Shown here: positions 54,301 to 62,776 of the stretch, one piece after another
Layout of the letters: every line of letters starts with the position of its first letter
How positions within the stretch are numbered: the first letter of the stretch is position 1
Notes under the pieces: model-generated
Told to the model about the DNA's origin: nothing
Databases searched by the model: none
The model's input: the letters and a program-made list of their open reading frames with translations, nothing else
NCBI GenBank assembly: GCA_030374765.1
Contig: JARGXX010000010.1
Span: 868,001-932,000 of the forward strand
Direction: 5' to 3'
Source of the DNA: Agarophyton chilense
Taxonomy: Eukaryota; Rhodophyta; Florideophyceae; Gracilariales; Gracilariaceae
Length of the DNA stretch: 64,000 nt
Translations under genes and position numbers: made by a program

Positions 54301-54381
54301 TCACTATTACAAGAAAAGGGGACTACTCCACATATTACCTCAAATTGTACTCTTTATTGTTCAATAGGTAACAGATACTAT

Positions 54382-57300
54382 CTAGTCGTCGTCGTCATCC
54401 ATTATCATACCGCCGTCTTCATAGTCTCCATCTGTGTTAGCCGAGTTGAGACCCATCCCAGGTTCATCATCCTCTTCTTCATACTCCTCTTCCCCACTTT
54501 CAACAACTTCCATTTTATAATCTTCATCCAACTCCTCATCCTCATCTACCTGGACGTCTTCATCATCACCCTTGTTGGAATCATCCTCTTCGAACTTAGG
54601 CCGAAATGCTGGTTGCCTATGCACTGCGTCCGGTAGCTTGTACCCATCCGGTACCAAGTACATGTGATACCTCATGCAAACTTCCTTAACCAATGCATCC
54701 TCGTATCCAGCTCCAGCATGAAACACATCTCCTCTTCCAATAAAAATGGAGTACGGCGGAATCCTGAACTTCCTCACTACCATCGTCCGAGACAGCCGCT
54801 TCAAGCTCCTGTCGTCGGGCACGTACATGTTATGTGACCTCTCACAAACCCAAAGCATAAACGAACTCGCTCCCGACGCCATCATGAAGAACCCTGGAAC
54901 CTCTCCGACGTTCTTCTCGGCATCGGTCAGTCCTCGAAAGTCCGTATGTAACACCTGCCTTGGACAGCCCTCCGCCGTACACAGCACTCGCCCCCCTGTT
55001 TCAGGGGCATACATCCTCTTCTTCCCCGACCTGTTGTTGCACAACCGAAGAGCGGCCGCAATCTGTCCAAACCTCGCATCCAACAATGCCCTTTTCCTCA
55101 CCATTAAAACGTTGTTCTCGTCCCCCTCCACAGAATCCACAATCCCCACCTTCGTCGTAATGTACCGCCCAACTCCCTTCATTCTATCTCCAGCGTCTCT
55201 CTCCTCACCAGCGTTGATTATAGGGTCCCATTTCTTTCTATTCCCTTCAATCGTCAAGTCCGGCTGGTTCAAGAAATCCGTCTGGAAGAACTCTAGCAAA
55301 GTCCCAGTCACATCCCCATCGAAGTTTACCCCCCTCTTCTTCGCCTCATCCGCCATCCCCTCGTCCGTGGCAAACTCTTCCAGCACACAAAATCCTTTCT
55401 CCATCAGCTCACTTCTCTTAGTCGCGAAGTACTCGCGGGCCAAGTCATCCCTCTCCATTGCTGCCATCCATATCGCCTGCTCTTCATTCACAGGGTGGTC
55501 CTTCGTCGGTAGAATCACCCCAAGAACCGGTTCTTTCGTGGAACCCAGTTCCTTGTGCCTGTTATGAGCAGCACGCCAATAAACCGCATGGTGCACACTT
55601 TTCAAGTCTTCTACCCTCAAGCACTCCGCCCTGTGCTTGTTCCGTAGGTAAATCATCTGCATCCAGAGGTGCTGATGCTTCACTCCATTTTCACCCGCCG
55701 GCCACTCGCTCGGAAGTGCATTCACCAAGTACACCCACGACATACCCGACCCCCCCGCATACGGTCCCGCCCTCTTCAGCCCCTTCGGAACACCCTCCGG
55801 ATTATTGTCTTCGAAGCCACGCATTTGCACACCTTCCTCCTCTTCGTCCCCTACAAATGCACCCTGCCCCCCGTCATCATCCAGTTCATCCTCACTCGAT
55901 GAGAAAACATTGAGTACATGTTCCTTCAAGAAGCGCTTCAGCTCTTTCCTGCTCATCTTCTTGAACACATCCACCACGTCAGCCGGTATTTGAGCCGCAG
56001 ATGTGCCCACCGTCTTTCTCCTCTTCCTCTTCCGCTTTAAAGGCTGTTCATACTCGCGTTCATCATCACTAATGACCACAGCCTTTCTCTTCCCCTTTCT
56101 CTGTCTAGGTTCCATCACCCTCTCACCCGCAGCATCCAGCCCGCGCTCAGTACCTTTTCTAGTTCGTGTGATGCGTCTGGGAACCACGGTTTCCTGGTGG
56201 GGTACAGACTCCCCAGCACTAGACGAAGGAACATTCACAGAAGGTGGCACCTCCACCACATCCTTCTCCGCACTTGGGGACGCCAGACTCACTTTCAGAC
56301 CGCCTTCAATCCGCCTTTGTGCGATTTTCATCCTCTTCGACACCAACCCCGGCCACAACCGCTTCGGACCACTGAGCTCCATCTTCGCCGTTTGCATGCA
56401 AAGGTACTCCCTTAAAGACACCTCGTTCTTTCCCATCACAATTGTGCTGTCTAGAACCTTCCCCGCCGTCAGACCCTTCTCCTTTCCCGCCCTTTCGCAT
56501 AGTTGGAACATTCCTATGGCGCATTGGAAGAACTGCTTTCGCGTCTCCTGGAAACGTCCCATATTCCCCGTAGAACCCATCCTCACCCTCACATGTAGCT
56601 GCAAACAACGGATTGCGAAACGGAATATTTCGTCTTCGAGTCCTAACAACAAGTCACTCGACACATGCGCAAGCGTTAGCACTGGACCCTCCTTGCATAC
56701 GTTCTCAAAGAACTCCAGGAGACCTTCGCTCCTGACGAATTTCAACCCAAGAGTCGCATAGCGATTCAAGTGGCGCAAGCTGTAGATTCCTATAGCTTCG
56801 CTCGTCTTCAGCGCCCCAGCTATCCGTGTCGGAGTAAGGTCAGCCAACTTGGTTCTCTTATCGTCAATCAAGTTGCAAATGAAGGACACTGTCGAATGAA
56901 CCTTGTCGGCGAAACTCATCTTCAACACATTTGAACTCATTTCATTGAGTACATTACCAAGACCGAGCACTTCGTTCAGCGATAAAGGCTTCCGGTCCTT
57001 TCGTCTCCAAAGAACGACATCAAGAGACCGCACAATTTCCAACCACTTTCTCCCTTCAGAGGGATCATTCTTCAGATCTCGCAGAACCAAGACGCGGTGA
57101 TGACCGTCAATGAGTATGACAGGCACCACTACCCTCCCATTGTGAACAATTTCACTGAAATCTAATTCCATTCCCCCGACGATGGCAACAGCAATCGACC
57201 CTGCCGACGCAAGCCAGCCAAACGTTTTGCACTTTGCCATCGTCGCCGCCTTGTGTTCCGCATTCACACTTCTGACAGTCTTCTCGGGGATTTGTATGTC

Positions 57301-58068
57301 ATCTATGTCCACAATCAAGCGGCACTGGTCATAGTCTGAAGCAGAGATCTTCTTTTCCACGAGAGTCCTATCCACTTCCTGCGAAGGAACGGCATCGCCG
57401 TCATCGAACAACTCCAACTCGGGACCGGTGTGCGAATCCCCGCGTACATTCACCGCTGACCCCACCTCCACAACATCTTCATCAGAATCATCCACTATCG
57501 TCACCCTCTTTTTCGGCTTGACGGGTTGCTTCATGGCCGGCGGCACTGTTGTTGGCTGTGCCCTCTTCCCCCTCAAAGGCGTAGCAGACTCCTTCGAGGG
57601 GGTCGCGCTTTTGGGAGTCTCCGGCCGAGGAGGCCCTGGAGTCAGCACAGAGGAGACGCGTGTCATCATCGAGGTATCCCATGCGTATATACCTGCCGAC
57701 ACCATATCCTTCAGCAACTCCGGCGGCTCCTCTGCTCCCTTGAAGGAGTACGGATACTTGGAGTTGATCCCCTCCTTAATTTCAGTCCTCCAGATGGCCA
57801 CCAAGTCCTCTCCCGGCTTCGCAGACTCGCGCAACGAATGGCCATGCATCGCTCTGCAAAGCGCCTTCCCGGCCGCTCCACTGCCCCCAACACCTCTCAA
57901 CTCCGCAGTGCCAACCATAGTACCCTTCTTCTTCCCTGTCCCATCCGCCAGGAACAACGCCACCCTATCCCCACCAGCCAGATTGTTTCCCGATGTAGCT
58001 TTTCGCGGAGTGGCGCGTGGAGTACCCCGCGGAGTACCCCTCGCTTTCGCTTTGCCTCGAGTCATCAT
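54382..58068 (-). CDS. ParB/Srx-like domain plus 2-oxoglutarate/Fe(II) dioxygenase-like fusion protein
   Basis: An intact 1228-residue intronless frame. Residues 1-30 are basic with TPRGTPR repeats. Residues about 248-440 look like a ParB/Sulfiredoxin-type domain with helical follow-on: DDIQIPEKTVRSVNAEHK, then VVVPVILIDGHHRVLVLRDL with the ParB 'DGHHR' box at 321-325. 630-690 holds a nuclear-localisation-like KRKRKRRK. The C-terminal domain (about 885-1140) has the double-stranded beta-helix dioxygenase pattern: MEKGFCVLEEF at 889-899, QVLHTDF (H1041-x-D1043), DVFHAGAGYED (H1117) and CMRYHMYLV (R1133 for 2-oxoglutarate). The last 70 residues are almost entirely Asp/Glu. Function is inferred: sequence-specific DNA binding plus oxidation of a base or protein. 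It is divergent from the methyltransferase-SET gene across a palindrome array. Confidence 0.8.
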   Translation of the reverse strand: MMTRGKAKARGTPRGTPRATPRKATSGNNLAGGDRVALFLADGTGKKKGTMVGTAELRGVGGSGAAGKALCRAMHGHSLRESAKPGEDLVAIWRTEIKEGINSKYPYSFKGAEEPPELLKDMVSAGIYAWDTSMMTRVSSVLTPGPPRPETPKSATPSKESATPLRGKRAQPTTVPPAMKQPVKPKKRVTIVDDSDEDVVEVGSAVNVRGDSHTGPELELFDDGDAVPSQEVDRTLVEKKISASDYDQCRLIVDIDDIQIPEKTVRSVNAEHKAATMAKCKTFGWLASAGSIAVAIVGGMELDFSEIVHNGRVVVPVILIDGHHRVLVLRDLKNDPSEGRKWLEIVRSLDVVLWRRKDRKPLSLNEVLGLGNVLNEMSSNVLKMSFADKVHSTVSFICNLIDDKRTKLADLTPTRIAGALKTSEAIGIYSLRHLNRYATLGLKFVRSEGLLEFFENVCKEGPVLTLAHVSSDLLLGLEDEIFRFAIRCLQLHVRVRMGSTGNMGRFQETRKQFFQCAIGMFQLCERAGKEKGLTAGKVLDSTIVMGKNEVSLREYLCMQTAKMELSGPKRLWPGLVSKRMKIAQRRIEGGLKVSLASPSAEKDVVEVPPSVNVPSSSAGESVPHQETVVPRRITRTRKGTERGLDAAGERVMEPRQRKGKRKAVVISDDEREYEQPLKRKRKRRKTVGTSAAQIPADVVDVFKKMSRKELKRFLKEHVLNVFSSSEDELDDDGGQGAFVGDEEEEGVQMRGFEDNNPEGVPKGLKRAGPYAGGSGMSWVYLVNALPSEWPAGENGVKHQHLWMQMIYLRNKHRAECLRVEDLKSVHHAVYWRAAHNRHKELGSTKEPVLGVILPTKDHPVNEEQAIWMAAMERDDLAREYFATKRSELMEKGFCVLEEFATDEGMADEAKKRGVNFDGDVTGTLLEFFQTDFLNQPDLTIEGNRKKWDPIINAGEERDAGDRMKGVGRYITTKVGIVDSVEGDENNVLMVRKRALLDARFGQIAAALRLCNNRSGKKRMYAPETGGRVLCTAEGCPRQVLHTDFRGLTDAEKNVGEVPGFFMMASGASSFMLWVCERSHNMYVPDDRSLKRLSRTMVVRKFRIPPYSIFIGRGDVFHAGAGYEDALVKEVCMRYHMYLVPDGYKLPDAVHRQPAFRPKFEEDDSNKGDDEDVQVDEDEELDEDYKMEVVESGEEEYEEEDDEPGMGLNSANTDGDYEDGGMIMDDDDD

Positions 58069-58213
58069 TTGAATCGGATCGTAGTCGGTCGAGGTTGCAA
58101 ATGGTCGCAGAGCGCTTTGAGCCTTTTATGGTATACAGACTAAGACGTATTAGATCGAGCTCCTTTGGTGGCGACTATCCGGAACACTCCCGAGAGCAGT
58201 TCGTTGCAATCAG

Positions 58214-58281
58214 CCTGAACTACGTCCGCTTAGTTTCAATCTACGCCTGTTTCAACCTGAGCTACGTCCGCTTAGTTTCAA
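58214..58281. repeat. 26-bp direct repeat upstream of the ParB-dioxygenase gene
   Basis: CCTGAACTACGTCCGCTTAG at 58214 recurs as CCTGAGCTACGTCCGCTTAG at 58256, each followed by TTTCAA. The spacing is 42 bp. It lies 150-210 bp upstream of the start codon and could be a regulatory site pair. Confidence 0.75.
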
Positions 58282-58374
58282 ACTCAAGAAACTCCTTGTC
58301 TCTTTCCATCACAAACACGCCTATTGGCTTGGTAGGCGATACAAGAAAATAAAATTAAAAAATTAAAAATATCC

Positions 58375-59147
58375 TGACGGCCGACAGAGGTGCGCTCCGA
58401 CTTCATCGGGGGTCCCGATGAAGTCCCCGCGCACCTCTGTCGGCCGACATAATACATATAATTTTGTAATTTTTGGAACGCTCAGGTGTACACGGTGCAC
58501 TCTGTCGTCCGACAGAGGTGCGCTCCAACTTCATCGGGGGTCCCGATGAAGTCCCCGCGCACCTCTGTCGGCCGACATAATACATATAATTTTGTAATTT
58601 TTGGAACGCTCAGGTGAACGCTCAGAGGTGTACACGATGAAGTGCACCTCTGTCGGCCGACAGTCGACCAACATCTCAGAAACGCATCATGCGTGATGTT
58701 ATGGCGTATTTGTCGGCCGACAGGGGTGCCCTGCGACTTCATCGGTCCACCGATGAAGTCGCAGCACACCCCTGTCGGCCGACAATTCACCAACATGTTG
58801 TAGGGACACCATTCGGGCCATTTGTGGGCCGCCAGGAGTGTGCTGCGACTTCATCGGTGGACCGATGAAGTCGCAGGGCACCCCTGTCGGCCGACAAATA
58901 CGCCATAACATCACGCATGATGCGTTTCTGAGATGTTGGTCGACTGTCGGCCGACAGAGGTGCGCTCCGACTTCATCGGGGGTCCCGATGAAGTCCCCGC
59001 GCACCTCTGTCGGCCGACAGAGTGCACCGTGTACACCTGAGCGTTCCAAAAATTACAAAATTATATGTATTATGTCGGCCGACAGAGGTGCGCGGGGACT
59101 TCATCGGGACCCCCGATGAAGTCGGAGCGCACCTCTGACGGCCGACA
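58375..59147. repeat. Nested palindrome array of about 75-bp hairpin modules between divergent genes
   Basis: Six complete modules (58375-58449, 58503-58577, 58711-58784, 58823-58896, 58945-59019, 59073-59147) and one half-module (about 58625-58662). Each is a hairpin: TGTCGGCCGACA at both ends, itself a 12-bp palindrome, then an arm to CGACTTCATCGG, a short loop and the complementary arm. Nine 12-mers are perfect and four differ slightly. Inner modules (58711, 58823) have CAGGGG/CCCCTG where outer ones have CAGAGG/CCTCTG, so arm changes are compensated. Spacers also pair: 58663-58710 with 58897-58944, and 58578-58626 with 59020-59072. The whole array is thus a large inverted repeat centred near 58804, with an extra module on the left. 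It occupies the shared upstream region of the two long genes. Confidence 0.95.
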
Positions 59148-59320
59148 GAATGCAACCAGGATAGCTGCGAAGTCGTTCCGCAACAACCGTTCTTCCGTGC
59201 GCGCTCCTCAACCGTACTCACAATCTTTCCGTACCCACCCGCACCCACCCGCACCCGCTGCTCTCTTTCACTCAGGCTCTCGTGACGACCGCCCGTGAGG
59301 TTGTTTGAACATGTACATAA

Positions 59321-62300
59321 ATGGCTCCAGAACCCACGAGAACTTCTTCATCGCCTGCGGCAGACACCTTCGAAATGGGTAAACTGTTTGGTACGGGGGA
59401 TGAAGTTATCAGGGCGTGTCTGGATTTGCGTGATCGTTACGCATTAACGAGGCGGGAGGAAGATGAGCCGCGAAAAGTGGGGCACACTGCATTCATCGAT
59501 TTCACAATTGCCAATCGCCACATCCTACCGGAGACCGCGAAGTTTTTTTATACTCTCCTAGGTCCCGACCACACCAATTACACAGAAGATGAGCTCCGAG
59601 TTGTAGGAATGAGGGGCTCGAACTGTCAGAATTATTTCTCGGCGAGGTTGCTGGATATAAGGGATGGGGACCCAGATAGGCGCGTGAGGGACTTTTGGAA
59701 CGCGTACGAGGCGGTGGAGTTCAAGGGCATCCCGAAGAATGTCACTTTGACAGAGTTCTTCAAAGGTCTGGATACAACCCGAAAGAAGGCGAGCAAAAGC
59801 CGGGCTCCATTCGCGACCGACTTCCCGACAATGTTCCAGAGGTTGCTGTTCCTCATTTGTATTCAGTCGGTCTCTATGGAGAAGAGAAGAGTCTCCCGTA
59901 AGCGAAGAAAGCGGGACAGAACCTACGATACGCCATTTTCGAAGGTGGCGATTTATGACAAACCAGTAGCTCAGCGTGTGGGCTTTGGTGTGCAGCTCGT
60001 CAATAACGCGTGGGACAGCTTCGCCCAGTATTTGGGATTCCCTGGCGTGGAATTCATGGTTTTGCCCTTTATCCATCTACGATATTCTGATATGCAGTTC
60101 CAGGCAATCGGAAACAGAAGGGATGGGTTCTCTCACAAGGACATGGCCCAACGACTCCTTCCTGGTAGAAACCGTACTTTATTGGAGGAGGATGTCGTCC
60201 CATGGGCGTGGAACCTGCCGGAGTACGTTGACACTCCACTTCGTATGTTGGCCAAAGAGTTTCTCGCTGACCTGCACAAAGTGGTGGTGAATGAGCAGCT
60301 TTACTCTATATCAGCTCCGGAAAGATGGGACGTTCTAAAACCGTTTACATACACTTTGCCTAGAGTGTTTGCGGAGAGATTCGACTGCTTCTCGAACTCT
60401 CTTATCTCTACCATCTCGGAATACATATCGCCACTAAAGCTGCGAGGGAGTGTGGAGGTGGAAGTGGTGGCTGCGACAAAGGCGGAACCTACTATGGTTA
60501 TGGAAGAAGACGAGATAGAAGTTGTACCCCCTGAGAAAGATTCGGAGGCTCCGGCGGTGGAGGGTGGAGAGGGAGTGGAGGGTGGGACCGGGAATGAGGA
60601 AGAGAACATGGGTGTTGGTCAGCATTCTTCCACAGCTGGACCAAGGTCGGTCGAATCTGAGTCGGTGGATATTCTGCCGCCTCACGACCTTACCTCTCTG
60701 GATGATATAATGTCTCTCCAAAAGTGCGAGTCGGAGATGGATAAGCACTGTCGAATGTACAATTGTACTTTCGAGAACCTGGTGGAGATTGACGAGACAT
60801 TGCGCAGCAATGGGGTCTCTCCGATAGGGAAAGTGCAGTTGGTTCTCACGGACCCGCCGTATAATATACGTGCGAAGAAGAACAGGAAAAACAGCTGGTA
60901 CGACGTTCTTAACCGGCAAGACATGGTGAAGACGGCGAAGCTCATCTCTAAACTTCTGCGTCCGGGAGGGCATTTCGTTATATTCTGCGCGATTGAGCAG
61001 GTGAACGAATGGAAAGAAGTGTTGGGTCGAATTGGTGCAAAGGATGAGAATGGACAGAAGAGCAGGTCGTTTGTCGTGGACAAGGTCCAGCTGCACTTCA
61101 TTCGCTCTCAAGGCAATCCGATGCGTAATCCCGGACGTAGTTCGTGCTCCCTGTTTCCCGGAACAGAGTACGCCATTCATGGAGTTCGCAGCGGGTTGTC
61201 CTACGCCGAACAACATGGCATGGTGAACTATGAGAACTTCAGCTATGTACCATCGCGATATCCGGGTTACCATAGCGTGATTGACCAAGTGCCTCCCATG
61301 TCGAATGGTGAAACACTTCTATGGAGAAGGAAGAATGCCAAAGGAGCAGTTACGTATCAGAAAGTGCGGGCGGAACAGAAGTCACGCGCTTTGCTGAAGG
61401 AGCTCATCAGCAGGTTTTCTCAGCCGGGAGACATAGTGGTGGACCTCTTCGCCGGAACATTTTCAACGGCCATGGCATGCATGGAACTGGAAAAGCACCG
61501 TCAGTTTCTAGGGTGTGAGCCAGATCCGCAGTGCTTTGCTCATGCGAAGCACGCCGCTACAGTGAAATTTGCGTCATGCATGCGGAACAACGAGACGGAC
61601 ATTCATATAACGCAAGATGTTCGGAACGCTGTGACTCGAGTGACATGCTTGTTTCCGGACGTCGTCATAAAGCGTTCGAAGTCCTGGAAAACACCTACCG
61701 GATTTCCCGAGCATCAGATGTTTCCACCCCATATCGTGGATTTTCTCTCCTCCATGTGGCAGGATAAGAATATATCGGAGATTGGGCGACGGCAGGCGCT
61801 GTATGAGTGGCCAAGAAGTTTTCAAGGAAAGATGTCACTGTTGGATTGGAATGCTATTCTGGCAGTGGAGGCGACAGTATGTGGTTGTCGGATTGCAAAG
61901 TCGACGATAAGGCACCCGAATGCTGGAGTTGGTGTGTACACAACACGCCGGGTGATACAAGGTGAGACTGTTTGTTACTTTTACGGGACTTTGGTGTACC
62001 ATAATCTTTCAAAGCGGAAGGAAGTTCATAAGGCATACGGAGGGGGGCTATTGAAAGCGACTGCTGATCGTTTTCGGCAGTACGCGATGGAGATAAGCGT
62101 CCGAGGGGAAGTGTTTCACAAGCTACCAGGAAGAATTAGTGGGGTGTCTCTTATTCCGGTGTGGATTGTCCCTGCTCCATTTTGCTTGGGGGGAACAATT
62201 AACGACCCCAAGTATGTGGAAGGGGATAGGGACAGGGATGCGGTTGAAGACGGGTTAATGAGACGCCGAACTGCAAATGTTCGGGTCATCAGAACTCCGG

Positions 62301-62452
62301 GGACGGGGCGGACCCCATTTCAGTTGAGAGACTATAGATTGCTTTCTGTGCAAGCAATTCGAGATATAGAAATAGGAGAGGAGCTGTTCGCGGATTATGG
62401 GACAGAGTATATCTGGAGTATGAATAACACGCCAGTCATAGTAATCGATTAA
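59321..62452 (+). CDS. DNA amino-methyltransferase fused to a SET-like domain
   Basis: An intact 1043-residue intronless frame. Residues 1-380 are an unrecognised helical region; 385-460 an acidic linker. Residues about 480-745 form an N6-adenine/N4-cytosine DNA methyltransferase of the beta order: catalytic motif IV LVLTDPPYN at 508-515, LLRPGGHFVIF at 545-555, a central target-recognition stretch, then SAM-binding motif I DIVVDLFAGTFSTAMACMEL at 704-723 and FLGCEPD. DPPY favours adenine. Residues about 855-1035 resemble a SET lysine methyltransferase: NAGVGVYTTRRVIQGETV, a 'NHS'-equivalent region changed to LGGTINDPKY, NVRVIRTPG and the catalytic-pocket IGEELFADYGTEY. The altered NHS box may mean changed activity. 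The ATG at 59321 lies 173 bp after the palindrome array. Confidence 0.85.
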   Translation: MAPEPTRTSSSPAADTFEMGKLFGTGDEVIRACLDLRDRYALTRREEDEPRKVGHTAFIDFTIANRHILPETAKFFYTLLGPDHTNYTEDELRVVGMRGSNCQNYFSARLLDIRDGDPDRRVRDFWNAYEAVEFKGIPKNVTLTEFFKGLDTTRKKASKSRAPFATDFPTMFQRLLFLICIQSVSMEKRRVSRKRRKRDRTYDTPFSKVAIYDKPVAQRVGFGVQLVNNAWDSFAQYLGFPGVEFMVLPFIHLRYSDMQFQAIGNRRDGFSHKDMAQRLLPGRNRTLLEEDVVPWAWNLPEYVDTPLRMLAKEFLADLHKVVVNEQLYSISAPERWDVLKPFTYTLPRVFAERFDCFSNSLISTISEYISPLKLRGSVEVEVVAATKAEPTMVMEEDEIEVVPPEKDSEAPAVEGGEGVEGGTGNEEENMGVGQHSSTAGPRSVESESVDILPPHDLTSLDDIMSLQKCESEMDKHCRMYNCTFENLVEIDETLRSNGVSPIGKVQLVLTDPPYNIRAKKNRKNSWYDVLNRQDMVKTAKLISKLLRPGGHFVIFCAIEQVNEWKEVLGRIGAKDENGQKSRSFVVDKVQLHFIRSQGNPMRNPGRSSCSLFPGTEYAIHGVRSGLSYAEQHGMVNYENFSYVPSRYPGYHSVIDQVPPMSNGETLLWRRKNAKGAVTYQKVRAEQKSRALLKELISRFSQPGDIVVDLFAGTFSTAMACMELEKHRQFLGCEPDPQCFAHAKHAATVKFASCMRNNETDIHITQDVRNAVTRVTCLFPDVVIKRSKSWKTPTGFPEHQMFPPHIVDFLSSMWQDKNISEIGRRQALYEWPRSFQGKMSLLDWNAILAVEATVCGCRIAKSTIRHPNAGVGVYTTRRVIQGETVCYFYGTLVYHNLSKRKEVHKAYGGGLLKATADRFRQYAMEISVRGEVFHKLPGRISGVSLIPVWIVPAPFCLGGTINDPKYVEGDRDRDAVEDGLMRRRTANVRVIRTPGTGRTPFQLRDYRLLSVQAIRDIEIGEELFADYGTEYIWSMNNTPVIVID

Positions 62453-62776
62453 AAGTGCATCGCTTTTGTTACTTTACTTCATTGTAGTGTACCAGATATT
62501 GTGGGCTTTTACTATGTTTGTCGCTACATATAACGTCAAAGCGTGACGTAGTACATATGCTAAAGGAAAGTCATGTACACCGAAGGAGAATACTTTCCCA
62601 ATATCTGGTGCGTTCGAGCGCATATTTAAAATATCTGAAAAGTTTGGGGGTTTTCTGAGAACACGAAAAGGGTGGAGGTATATTTTTGGAAGCAGAATGT
62701 TTCGAAGCTTCTCTCCCATCCATCGCATTGCAACGCGTGGAAGACCATACCACGATCGCTCTCTCTCTCTTCAACC
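62453..62776. other. Intergenic, possible promoter of the terminal gene
   Basis: About 320 bp; contains ATATTTAAAATATC at about 62623-62636, an AT-rich palindromic motif that could serve as TATA for the next gene. No gene seen. Confidence 0.5.

Noticed and set aside
54746..57000. Long plus-strand frames (for example 54746-55567, 56003-56761).
   Set aside because: Complementary to the 1228-residue gene, whose motifs lie on the minus strand.
58375..59147. CRISPR array.
   Set aside because: The repeats are internally palindromic, arranged in inverted order, and the spacers are themselves repeated and paired. The window is eukaryotic and there are no cas genes.
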